64,000 nucleotides of DNA from Leptolyngbya subtilissima AS-A7 (GTDB lineage: Bacteria; Cyanobacteriota; Cyanobacteriia; Phormidesmidales; Phormidesmidaceae). A program made the position numbers and the translations under genes. Below the pieces are notes generated by a model that did no database searches, had not been told where the DNA came from, and worked only from the letters and a program-made list of their open reading frames with translations. Shown here one piece after another: positions 36,238 through 44,609 of this stretch. Location of the stretch: the NCBI RefSeq assembly GCF_039962255.1, contig NZ_JAMPKY010000012.1:158433-222432 (forward strand), in the 5' to 3' direction. How positions within the stretch are numbered: the first letter of the stretch is position 1; every line of letters begins with the position of its first letter.

Positions 36238-36267
36238 CTTAACCAAAGATTAAAGGCAACTTAAATT
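36238..36267 (+). promoter_or_regulatory. Pho-box-like triple direct repeat at the phnG leader
   Basis: CTTAACCA-AAG-ATTAAAGG-CAA-CTTAAATT: three 8-bp units with TTAA at 36239, 36250 and 36261, an exact 11-bp period. Cyanobacterial Pho boxes are described as three PyTTAAPyPyT/A units with 3-bp gaps. It lies directly before the phnG ATG, an unusual place for an activator, and reads in the direction of the divergent phytase fusion. Confidence 0.45.
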
Positions 36268-36289
36268 TGTATAGATGTCTAGACAAATT
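36264..36289. promoter_or_regulatory. Candidate PhnF operator upstream of phnG
   Basis: Inverted repeat with 12-bp arms AATTTGTATAGA and TCTAGACAAATT around TG, one mismatch. It shares the 16-mer TAGATGTCTAGACAAA with the minus strand of the site before phnC (43575-43600). GntR-type PhnF regulators bind comparable TATAGA/TCTAGA palindromes. It lies 28-54 bp before the phnG start. Confidence 0.65.
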
Positions 36290-36841
36290 ATGGGGCAAGA
36301 GCAAATAGAACGCAAGCCCTATTCCATTGTTTATCGCTCTTTGTTGGCTCTGGGCGGAGAAAGGCAAAACAACGCAGGTACGGAACTGTCATGCTTGAAG
36401 CGGTAACGCTGCCTAAGGTTGCGTTGTTGAATCCACATGCAAGAGCGGCAAAACTGTGGCCAATAGTCTGCAAAAGAAAACTTAAGAAGGGATCATAACC
36501 ACTCATTCGAAGAACAACTAGATGGCCCACCTAACTTATTGGCCTGAAGTTATGTAGACACGTTTTGAGTGGATTGTTTCAGATGCGCTGTTCGGAAGCC
36601 AAGATTAAAGTTTCCATAAACTGCTCTTGATTTCTTAGGGATATTCTCAGCGTTGGTGTGGTCAGGTCATCTCCAAATTTAGAGGAATTACGGAGGCAAT
36701 GGCACCAAGGCAAGTAGGCCGGATAGGATGCGATCGCACTCTGTGACGGGATTGTGAGCATTGCCCCTTGCTTTGCTGCGCCGGAATTCTGCTACCTGGC
36801 CAGGTCTCAACTCGTTGCAAAGTCCCCCAAAACTAGAACCT
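36290..36841. other. Divergent spacer between phnG and the phytase fusion
   Basis: No gene seen. A weak second Pho-box-like triple is at 36604-36633: ATTAAAGT, CATAAACT and CTTGATTT start at 36604, 36615 and 36626, also 11 bp apart and oriented to the phytase gene. The rest shows no clear element. Confidence 0.4.
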
Positions 36842-39800
36842 ATGGCTATTCGCTTTGCTACTTTTAATGCCTCCCTCAACCGCGCCGCCGAGGGAGAGTT
36901 AATTACCGATTTATCAACACCAGATAATGCTCAGGCTCAGGCGATCGCAGAAATTATTCAGCGCAGCAGTCCCGAGGTCGTTTTAATTAACGAGTTTGAC
37001 TTTGATCAAGCTGGGGACGCCGCCGCCCTTTTTCAGGAAAATTATTTGTCGGTTTCCCAAAACGGCGTTGACCCCGTTGCCTATCCCTATGTCTACGCCG
37101 CTCCCTCCAACACTGGCTTACCCTCTGGCCTCGACCTCAACAACGACAGCACAGTAGGCGGCCCCGACGACGCCTACGGCTTCGGCTTTTTTCCGGGGCA
37201 ATTTGCCTTCGTGATCTACTCCAAATACCCCATCGTCGAAGACCAGATCCGCACCTTTCAAGAATTTCGCTGGGCTGACATGCCTGGTGCCCTTCTACCC
37301 GCCGACCCCAATGATGCCGATGGCAACGGCGATACGGCTAGCTGGTATACCCCCGAAGAACTCGCCGCCTTCCGCCTCTCCTCCAAAAACCACGTCGATC
37401 TGCCCATTGAGGTTGACGGCGAAATTATCCACGTGCTGGCTAGCCACCCCACTCCGCCCGTGTTTGATGGGGCTGAGGACCGCAACGGTCGCCGCAACTA
37501 CGATGAAATTCGCTTCTGGGCCGACTACATCAACGGCGAGGAGTATATCTACGACGACGACGGCATAGTAGGGGGCCTGGCTGCTGGAGCCAAGTTTGTC
37601 ATCATGGGTGACCAAAACTCTGACCCCTTCGACGGCGACAGCATCCCCGGTGCGGCCCAACTCCTGCTCGACGATCCTCTAGTAAATACCTCTGCTACCC
37701 CAAGCAGCGCTGGCGGCCCCGATGCTGCTATCCGTCAAGGCGGTGCTAATGCAGGGCATATCGGCGATCCCGCTTTCGATACGGCTGACTTTGGCTTTAG
37801 TCCTACTGATCCAACGACTGATGTTGCGCCCGGCAACCTGCGGGTCGATTATGTGCTGCCATCCAACAATTTGACCATTACTGACGCTCAGGTCTTCTGG
37901 CAGCCCAGCACCGATCCCCTTTTCCCGCTGGCAGAATTTCCCACCTCTGACCATCGCTTGGTGTACGTCGACGTGGAGGTGCCCGTCACAGACACCGGAC
38001 GACGCACTGTGGCTGATCTAGAGTTTTTGGGTGAAATTACCTTACCCACTGACCTGACGTTTGAAGGCACCCAGGTAGGCGGGCTTTCGGGCTTAACCTA
38101 CGATGCCGAAGCCAACGTTTACTATGCCATCTCAGACGATCGCAGCCAGCTCAGCCCGGCCCGTTTCTACACCCTAGACATTAACCTCAGCGATGGCAGC
38201 CTAGACGAGAGCGATGTTGCCGTTACCGATGTCACCACCTTGCTCGATGCTAGCGGCAATCCCTTTGCGGCCCAAAGCCTTGACCCCGAAGCGATCGCAC
38301 TTACGCCCGATGGCACCCTTTACCTTGCCTCCGAAGGCAACGTCAACAACGGTATTGCGCCCTTTATCAACGAGTTCTCGTTGGCGGGTCAGCAGCTGTC
38401 TGAATTGCCAATCGATGCAAAGTTTTTGCCCACACCCGCCAGCGGCATTCGCCCCAATTTGGCCTTTGAAAGCCTCACCCTCAGCCCCGACGGTCGGTAT
38501 CTCTACACCGCAACAGAGAATGCTCTGTCGCAAGATGGGCCTGCGGCCAATCTAGAAGAGGGCAGCCTCAGCCGCATCGTGAAGTACGACTTAGCCAGGG
38601 GCGAGGCGATCGCCGAATACGTTTACGAAGTCGAGGCCGTTCCCACCGCGCCGGTGCCCGCCACCGCCTTTAGTGACAATGGCTTGGTAGAGCTGCTCGC
38701 CATTGATGACAATGGCTCCTTCCTCGCCCTGGAGCGTTCCTTTGCCGAAGGGCAGGGCAACACCGTCAAGCTGTACGAAGTGCGCTCTCAGGGCAAATTA
38801 GATGTGCAGGGCGTCTTTGACCTGTTCCGAGAAGAGGCTCTCGAAGAGGACGGCGAGGTCATTCCTCCTGGCCCCTTTGAAGTCGATCCCGCCGTTTCTA
38901 AGCGCGAGATTCTTGATATCGAAGCCGACCTGGGTATTGCTCCCGACAACCTAGAGGCTCTGACCTTTGGCCCCACCCTAGCCGACGGTCGGCAAACGCT
39001 GATCATCGCCAGCGACAACAACTTTAGCGATACCCAATCTACCCAGTTCCTCGCCTTTGCGGTTGATTTTGACACCATTCCCGCCGTGCCTTCGGTGCTC
39101 GAAACGCCGCTGACCGTAGACGATGAAGACGGCACCACCCCTTTGCTAGGCGACTCCGACGACCCAGCGATTTGGGTAAACCCTACCGACCCCGACAACA
39201 GCCGGGTGATTGTCACCCTCAAGGATGGCGGTGCCGCCACGTTCAATCTGCAAGGGGAACTTCAGCAGACTATTCTGCCTGCGGGCTATGGCGAAATCCG
39301 CTACAACAACGTGGATTTGCTCTACGGCGTTGAGGTGCCCGCCTTCAATCCCACCGGCTCCTTTACAACCGATATTGCGGTGATGAGCGATCGCGCCAAC
39401 GATACCCTCGCTGTCTTCGGCATTGACGCGACCACCGGCGAACTGTATGACTTCACGGCACCTACCCTCAGCGACCCGGCTTTCTCGATCTTTGGGGTGG
39501 ATGACGGCGAGGCTACGGCCTACGGGCTAGCCACCTACCTCAGCCCTGTGACCGGCAAACTCTATGCCTTTGTCACCCAGGCCAGCGGCAACCAGGTGGC
39601 TCAGCTCGAGCTGCTACCCCAGGTCAGCCCCGCCGATGCCTCCTACGTAGATGCCCGCGTGGTGCGCATGATTGATTTGCCAGTACCGACGGGGGATGCA
39701 GCCGATTCCCAGTCTGAGGGTCTGGTAGTTGACCAGGAACTGGGCCAGCTCTACGTCACGCTGGAAAACGAGGTCGGCATTCTCAAATTTGACGCCGAAC

Positions 39801-40675
39801 CCGATGGCGGCAGCAATTTCACCCTAGTGCAATCCATTGACGCAGACTTCCTAGAACCCGACTTTGAAGGACTGACGATTTACTACGGGGCCGAGGGTAC
39901 GGGCTACCTAATTGCGTCTAGCCAGGGCAACAACTCCTTTGCGGTCTTCTCCCGCGCTGGCAACAACGAATACCTCGGCAGCTTCACGGTCGGCGATACC
40001 GGCCTGATCGACCAAGTCAATGAGTCTGACGGGTTGGATGTAACTAACGTCGCTCTGGGCTCCGCTTTCCCCAACGGGTTGCTGGTGGTGCAAGACGGTG
40101 CAAATGATCCGCAAAATGTGATTGAAGATGGTGAACAGCTCGAAAACAACAGCACCAACTTCAAGTTTGTCGATTGGGCGGTGGTCGCCAACGCCTTTGA
40201 ATCAGCTCTAGATATTGACGCCGACAGCTTTGACCCCCGCAATCCAGATTCTTTAGTCCCTGTGGCTGAACTGATTGACCTGACCGGCTTTGACGGGGAG
40301 GTAGCCCTCAACATGACCGCCTCGCGCGAAGCAGCCTTTGATAACGTGCTGAAGTTCTACGCAACCGATGCCCAGGGGCGAGTAAATGGCCTCATAGCTG
40401 AGGATGCTGGCTATGAAGCCGCCATTGCCGCCAATCTGCTCAATGTTGAGCTGTTTGTCAACAACCTGGTAACGACCGATGTCACTCTAACCTTGCCTGG
40501 CGGCACCTACTACGCTCCTGTGCTGCTAGTAGATGGTGACATCAATAACCTGGCTACCATCGGTGAGTCTCGCATTCAGCGCAATGGTGGTGTTTGGAGT
40601 TTTGAGGACTCGTCTGACAACGACTTTAACGACTTGGCGATTATGCTCAACTCGGCTGAGCCCGTCACGACGTAG
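36842..40675 (+). CDS. Multidomain phosphatase: EEP + esterase-like + beta-propeller phytase + DUF4114
   Basis: A 1277-residue acidic protein. Residues 1 to about 380 form an endonuclease/exonuclease/phosphatase domain (IRFATFNASLNR, LINEFDFDQ, MGDQNSDPFDGDS, TSDHRLVYVDV). About 393-743 is a phytase-associated esterase-like domain (SGLTYDAEANVYYAISDDRS, DPEAIALTPDGTLYLASEG). About 749-1110 is a beta-propeller phytase (DSDDPAIWVNPTDPDNSRVI, YNNVDLLYGV, DTLAVFGID, DFEGLTIYYG). About 1143-1270 is DUF4114, ending FEDSSDNDFNDLAI. It would release phosphate from phytate and other esters outside the cell. No signal peptide is present; the acidic C-terminal DUF4114 part suggests type I secretion (inference). 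ATG 36842 is chosen over the upstream frame to 36761. Confidence 0.88.
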   Translation: MAIRFATFNASLNRAAEGELITDLSTPDNAQAQAIAEIIQRSSPEVVLINEFDFDQAGDAAALFQENYLSVSQNGVDPVAYPYVYAAPSNTGLPSGLDLNNDSTVGGPDDAYGFGFFPGQFAFVIYSKYPIVEDQIRTFQEFRWADMPGALLPADPNDADGNGDTASWYTPEELAAFRLSSKNHVDLPIEVDGEIIHVLASHPTPPVFDGAEDRNGRRNYDEIRFWADYINGEEYIYDDDGIVGGLAAGAKFVIMGDQNSDPFDGDSIPGAAQLLLDDPLVNTSATPSSAGGPDAAIRQGGANAGHIGDPAFDTADFGFSPTDPTTDVAPGNLRVDYVLPSNNLTITDAQVFWQPSTDPLFPLAEFPTSDHRLVYVDVEVPVTDTGRRTVADLEFLGEITLPTDLTFEGTQVGGLSGLTYDAEANVYYAISDDRSQLSPARFYTLDINLSDGSLDESDVAVTDVTTLLDASGNPFAAQSLDPEAIALTPDGTLYLASEGNVNNGIAPFINEFSLAGQQLSELPIDAKFLPTPASGIRPNLAFESLTLSPDGRYLYTATENALSQDGPAANLEEGSLSRIVKYDLARGEAIAEYVYEVEAVPTAPVPATAFSDNGLVELLAIDDNGSFLALERSFAEGQGNTVKLYEVRSQGKLDVQGVFDLFREEALEEDGEVIPPGPFEVDPAVSKREILDIEADLGIAPDNLEALTFGPTLADGRQTLIIASDNNFSDTQSTQFLAFAVDFDTIPAVPSVLETPLTVDDEDGTTPLLGDSDDPAIWVNPTDPDNSRVIVTLKDGGAATFNLQGELQQTILPAGYGEIRYNNVDLLYGVEVPAFNPTGSFTTDIAVMSDRANDTLAVFGIDATTGELYDFTAPTLSDPAFSIFGVDDGEATAYGLATYLSPVTGKLYAFVTQASGNQVAQLELLPQVSPADASYVDARVVRMIDLPVPTGDAADSQSEGLVVDQELGQLYVTLENEVGILKFDAEPDGGSNFTLVQSIDADFLEPDFEGLTIYYGAEGTGYLIASSQGNNSFAVFSRAGNNEYLGSFTVGDTGLIDQVNESDGLDVTNVALGSAFPNGLLVVQDGANDPQNVIEDGEQLENNSTNFKFVDWAVVANAFESALDIDADSFDPRNPDSLVPVAELIDLTGFDGEVALNMTASREAAFDNVLKFYATDAQGRVNGLIAEDAGYEAAIAANLLNVELFVNNLVTTDVTLTLPGGTYYAPVLLVDGDINNLATIGESRIQRNGGVWSFEDSSDNDFNDLAIMLNSAEPVTT

Positions 40676-40707
40676 GTGATCTTGACCACTTGAAGTCCAT
40701 GACTTTG

Positions 40708-40739
40708 GCCCCTGCGCTGAATTTGGCGCGGGGGCTTTT
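40708..40739 (+). terminator. Rho-independent terminator of the phytase fusion
   Basis: GCCCC-T-GCGC (40708-40717) pairs with GCGC-G-GGGGC (40726-40735) around an 8-nt loop and is followed by TTTT. It begins 32 bp after the stop. Confidence 0.8.
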
Positions 40740-41359
40740 GTTCCTGCAATAGCCTGCATTATGAATTGAATAATCTCAACCTAGACTGTGTGAGCTTTTT
40801 TACTACTTAACCGACTTTTCAAACGCCCTCTGAACCTTTGTTAAATTGCTGAGACAGTTACGAGAATAGATAGATCAAAACAACAAGGCCGCCTATTTAT
40901 TGTGCGATACATAGACAGTTCTTCAAACGTGCTTTAAAGACCCAAGGACAATGGAGAAGAAGCTTTAGGCGCGGTTAAGAGGTAGTTGTTTTGGGAATAC
41001 GACCTCTCGGCTTCATGTTGACTTTGGGTAACGACTTAGGTTTGTGGAGTAGCGTTAGAGGCAATGCCTGGGGCATAGTGAGAGCGATCGCGTCGGACGC
41101 CGGGTTGCCTCCAAAGACAGAGCATTGTTTGCGGTCGTGCAAGCGCAGACAGGCGTCATCGGCCGCCGAACGTTGAACTTCTAGGTCTATCACTGCGTAG
41201 TATGACTAGCTGCTGTAACCTAAAGGTGTTAGGTTTCACCCAACCTACGTCTATTTAATACAGAGTTAATCGAAAACTTTCTGTATATTAATTACTTATA
41301 CAGAAAGTTTAAGATGCTAGTAATCACCTTTTAAGCTGCACCACACAATAGAGATCAAC
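40740..41359. other. Intergenic region before the MAPEG gene
   Basis: Contains GTTAGGTTTCACCCAACCTAC (about 41228-41248), which resembles a dispersed cyanobacterial GTTGGGTTT...AACCCAAC repeat, and the perfect inverted repeat at 41274-41310. A 72-codon minus-strand frame (40975-41193) ending PRGRIPKTTTS could be a transposase-tail remnant but is not identifiable. Confidence 0.45.
41274..41310. promoter_or_regulatory. Perfect 14-bp inverted repeat upstream of the MAPEG gene
   Basis: Arms AAACTTTCTGTATA (41274-41287) and TATACAGAAAGTTT (41297-41310) are exact complements around TTAATTACT, ending 49 bp before the start codon. The location suits an operator; a transcript hairpin is the alternative. 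The CTGTATA half also appears in the operator at 16397-16428. Confidence 0.55.
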
Positions 41360-41752
41360 ATGAATATAGTTCCAATATATGCAGCTCTTTTAGGAATAGT
41401 CTTTTTTATCCTAAGTATCCGCGTAGTACGTTTGAGGCGCTCTCTCAAAATCGCGCTCGGTGACAGTAGCAACCCAATTATGCTTCGTGCAATGCGTGTT
41501 CAGTCAAACTTCGCAGAGTATGTACCTCTTTGCCTCATCCTACTTGGATTTGCTGAACTCCAAGGCACATTTCCAATAGTCATGCATGTTTTAGGCATAG
41601 GACTGTTGCTTGGTAGAATTTTGCACGCCTACGGTGTTAGTCAAACCAAAGAAAACTTTCGCTTTCGAGTAATTGGCATGGCTTTAACATTTACGTGCCT
41701 ACTGTCAACCTGTGTCACCCTAATATTCGATTTTTTACGCACTAGTATTTAA
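41360..41752 (+). CDS. MAPEG-family membrane protein
   Basis: A 130-residue protein with four hydrophobic segments. RAMRVQSNFAEYVPLCLILLGFAEL is the hallmark of bacterial MAPEG proteins, relatives of microsomal glutathione S-transferase. Function in bacteria is largely unknown; glutathione-linked detoxification is inferred from the family. The start ATG 41360 follows a perfect inverted repeat. It stands alone. Confidence 0.88.
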   Translation: MNIVPIYAALLGIVFFILSIRVVRLRRSLKIALGDSSNPIMLRAMRVQSNFAEYVPLCLILLGFAELQGTFPIVMHVLGIGLLLGRILHAYGVSQTKENFRFRVIGMALTFTCLLSTCVTLIFDFLRTSI

Positions 41753-42648
41753 CAATTCGTTTCAAGTGAGATTTTGAATTTGACAGAATACGTTCCCTGA
41801 TCCAGCTCTTACCATGCCCCCAATGCGAGACTTGTAAGTAAAAAAGCATCGTGCGGCAGCGTAGCTGAGTAGTATGGGGAGTGGGCTAGGCCTTAAACTG
41901 GCGAAGCTGCAATTTGGACTAGCTCTGTAATTTTCTTCAAAACTGAGTAGTACACTGCCTATAGCTATGATGCTTTAGAGAATGAAAATCGCATTCTTTT
42001 GTTGAAGAGTTGCCTGCGCGCAGCTAGCCAAGTTGCCCATCCTCTGTACTCACAAGAGGCCCCGACGTAGCTGAGTGGCAATTGTCCAGTGCTGCGCCAG
42101 ACAAACTTTGGAACGTTTCACGAAAGAGCCGCCAAGGAGATTATGATGCTGCTCTAAAGCACAGGCAGCCACTCGGGAGGGCTTATCTAAGCCCATTTGT
42201 GGTCACCCCTATCAGCAGCGGCTCGCGCATAGGCTTTGTTGGTAACCAAAAGCAAGCAGCACCATATTGAATCCCTTGCCTAACCTGACACTGAGCAGTT
42301 TTTCAGCAAGCCTTGCATTATCCCAATCGCTGCACGAGATGCAGTGGTGACTCGTGGGCGATCGCAACATCAGGCTGCGCTGGCTCCCAGGGGTCGCCCA
42401 CAAGGAGCGTCCGTTGCTCAATCCCATTACCCTGTTTAACTGTTGCTTTGAACCTTTTTTCGCTTCTAAAAAGGCGGAAAATCAATACTATGACCACATC
42501 TGGGCCTCTAGAGTCCGGCCCTTGCGCCGCCACTGCCACCACTGGGGGCCAAATTAAAGATGTGTCGGCAATCAGGGTCTGTAGCCCCCTGCTATTAGGA
42601 GACGACTATACTTATTTACTGCTTCTGTTTGAGCCCCACCCAATCAAC
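41753..42648. other. Long spacer upstream of phnF
   Basis: About 900 bp without a gene I can support. GCGTAGCTGAGT (about 41869) and GACGTAGCTGAGT (about 42064) are near-repeats. The frame of phnF runs open back to 42313, but the upstream part has no family match. No clear PhnF palindrome or Pho box was found here. Confidence 0.45.
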
Positions 42649-43368
42649 ATGCATCAAGAAGCCCTACCACTGTATTTGCAAATTGCCAGTCAGCTGCGTC
42701 GCAATATTCAAGAATCTGTGTTCAAAGTCGGCGATCGCTTACCAACGGAAACCGAGCTCAGCGAGCGATTTGGAGTAAACCGTCACACTCTGCGACGGGC
42801 GATAGAGGTTTTGCGGCAAGAAGGCATTGTTGGCGTGGAGCGGGGCCGAGGCACTTTTGTGATGGCTGACCCAATCGCCGTGCCGATCGGTAAGCGAGTG
42901 CGATTCAATGAATCCCTCAAAGCTCAATCCTTACACCCCGTGTGGCAGGTGCTGCGCATGGTCGAGCTCAATGCCGATGCCAGGCTGTCAAAACGGTTGG
43001 AGATTGACGTCGGAGCAGCGGTCATATTGTTTGAGCGCCTGAGTTCTATTGAGGATATACCTATCAGTATTTCCAGCAGCTATTTTCCAAGCCAGCATTT
43101 TCCAGGATTAATAAAGCATTGTGAAACCTATCGCTCCGTTTCTAAGATGCTGCAAAAGGAATATAACTGCGACCACATTCGTCGCAGCACGCGCATCTCG
43201 GCTCGTCTGGCCCAGGCTAATGATGCACGACTGCTAAAAATGCCAGCTAATGGGCCAATTTTGCTGTCAGAGTCGATCAATGTCGATCAAACTGGTGTGG
43301 TGATTGAGTACGGTGTCACTAGGTTTCGGGGAGAACGGATGGAACTGGTACTGGAAAATGAGGCTTAA
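42649..43368 (+). CDS. phnF: GntR-family phosphonate regulator PhnF
   Basis: A 239-residue GntR/HutC-type regulator. The N-terminal winged helix shows PLYLQIASQLRRNIQESVFKVGDRLPTETELSERFGVNRHTLRRAIEVLRQEG. The UTRA effector domain (about 90-235) has VILFERLSSIEDIPISISSSYFP, RRSTRISARLAQANDARLLKMP and VVIEYGVTRFRGERMELVLE. It should repress phn genes until a phosphonate-derived or phosphate signal binds. ATG at 42649 gives the family length; longer upstream starts are rejected. It is 293 bp before phnC. Three palindromes with TAGA-N2-TCTA in the island are its likely targets. Confidence 0.9.
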   Translation: MHQEALPLYLQIASQLRRNIQESVFKVGDRLPTETELSERFGVNRHTLRRAIEVLRQEGIVGVERGRGTFVMADPIAVPIGKRVRFNESLKAQSLHPVWQVLRMVELNADARLSKRLEIDVGAAVILFERLSSIEDIPISISSSYFPSQHFPGLIKHCETYRSVSKMLQKEYNCDHIRRSTRISARLAQANDARLLKMPANGPILLSESINVDQTGVVIEYGVTRFRGERMELVLENEA

Positions 43369-43661
43369 CGGATACCTGCCTCCCTCTAAATCCTTCAAAC
43401 CTAGAGGGCTTTAGGCTCCTGACTGACCACAGGATTAGGGCTGAGGGAGAATATCCATACCGGCGTTAAGCAACGCTGCGCAGAACTTTAAACGGTTTTC
43501 TACGCAAACTTAATTAACTGTGGGGAGAACCTTAAACTGCCTGCAGGAACATGATCATGGCTCGCTATGGATCGCTTTTGTCTAGACATCTACATAAATT
43601 GTTTGGCCATCAACGTCCATCTATGACGGGTCATGATGTTCAATTGGGCCAATATATAGCC
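43369..43661. other. phnF-phnC spacer with phased TTAA motifs
   Basis: TTAA occurs at 43466, 43488, 43510 and 43532, exactly 22 bp apart, two turns of the Pho-box 11-bp period. The units CTTAATTA and CTTAAACT fit the Pho-box unit best. The PhnF-like palindrome at 43575-43600 follows. Confidence 0.35.
43575..43600. promoter_or_regulatory. Candidate PhnF operator upstream of phnC
   Basis: CTTTTGTCTAGA-CA-TCTACATAAATT, including the perfect decamer TGTCTAGACA (43579-43588). On the minus strand it shares TAGATGTCTAGACAAA with the phnG site. It ends 62 bp before the preferred phnC start, which argues against the more upstream phnC start codons. Confidence 0.65.
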
Positions 43662-44498
43662 ATGCGATCAGCTACGGAGAGTGCGCTGGAGGCTTCCTTT
43701 GCCGCCCCCGCTGTTAAGGTTCAGCAGTTATCTAAGTCTTTTAGGGGGCAACCTGCGCTCCAAGCGGTGAACTTGCAGGTTGGTATGGGGGAAATGGTGG
43801 CGTTGGTAGGGGCTTCTGGTTCGGGGAAGTCTACCCTGTTGCGCAACCTGAATGCCCTGCAGCTAGCTGAACAGGGCACCATAGAAATCTTTGGTAGTCC
43901 GCTGCAAGTTGACGGTAAGCTGCATTCTAAGGCGCGTCAATTGCGGAGCCAGATTGGGTTTGTTTTTCAGCAGTTCAATCTGGTCAATCGTTTAACGGTT
44001 CTGGACAACGTTCTGGTTGGCAACTTATCGCAGGTTTCGATGATGCGATCGCTCGTTCGGGGCTTTAGCAAGCAGGAAAAACTGCGTGCGCTCAGTGCTC
44101 TAGAGCGAGTTGGCATTCTCAATCAGGCCTATAAGCGGGCTTCGTCCCTATCGGGGGGGCAACAGCAGCGAGTGGCGATCGCCCGTTGTCTGATGCAGGG
44201 AGCCAAAATCATTTTGGCCGATGAACCCATCGCGTCCCTTGACCCTGAGTCTGCCCGTAAGGTGATGGAGCTATTGACCCATCTGAACAGGGAGCAGGGT
44301 ATTACCATCATCACCTCATTACACCAGGTGCAGGTGGTGCGCTGCTATTACGAGCGTGCGATCGCACTACGGGATGGCACCGTTCGATTTGATGGTCATA
44401 TTCGTAACTTAGATGACCAACAGCTCAACACTATTTACGGTGCCGCCGCCGAGGAGCTGGTTTTGAGTGGTCATGCCGAAGTTTTCTCAGCTTTTTAG
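43662..44498 (+). CDS. phnC: Phosphonate ABC transporter ATPase PhnC
   Basis: A 278-residue ABC ATPase. Walker A GASGSGKSTLLRNLNAL, Q-loop IGFVFQQFNLVNRLTVLDNVLVG (PhnC signature), signature LSGGQQQRVAIARCLMQGAKIILADEPIASLDPESA and H-loop SLHQVQVV. It powers phosphonate, phosphite or phosphate-ester import with PhnD and PhnE. ATG 43662 (MRSATES) is chosen because the frame upstream to 43551 runs through the PhnF palindrome. phnD follows 111 bp later. Confidence 0.92.
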   Translation: MRSATESALEASFAAPAVKVQQLSKSFRGQPALQAVNLQVGMGEMVALVGASGSGKSTLLRNLNALQLAEQGTIEIFGSPLQVDGKLHSKARQLRSQIGFVFQQFNLVNRLTVLDNVLVGNLSQVSMMRSLVRGFSKQEKLRALSALERVGILNQAYKRASSLSGGQQQRVAIARCLMQGAKIILADEPIASLDPESARKVMELLTHLNREQGITIITSLHQVQVVRCYYERAIALRDGTVRFDGHIRNLDDQQLNTIYGAAAEELVLSGHAEVFSAF

Positions 44499-44609
44499 CA
44501 AGAGCCGATCAGGAGTTCCCACAGGTAACCCCTACGCACGCCCTGAATTTCTCAAGCGCATTGTTAACTCACTCCGCAGTTCCATTTGTAGCACTAAGGA
44601 TTTGCCGCC

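Noticed and set aside
40975..41193. 72-codon minus-strand frame ending PRGRIPKTTTS, suspected transposase tail
   Set aside because: Could not tie it to any transposase family from sequence alone; no catalytic motif or terminal repeats.
42313..42648. N-terminal extension of phnF (112 codons)
   Set aside because: PhnF proteins are about 240 residues and begin directly before the winged helix; the extension shows no domain.
43551..43661. Upstream phnC starts at 43551 or 43623
   Set aside because: The 43551 start would put the PhnF-like palindrome inside the coding region; the 43623 start leaves only 22 bp after it. PhnC homology begins after about residue 25 of the shortest form.
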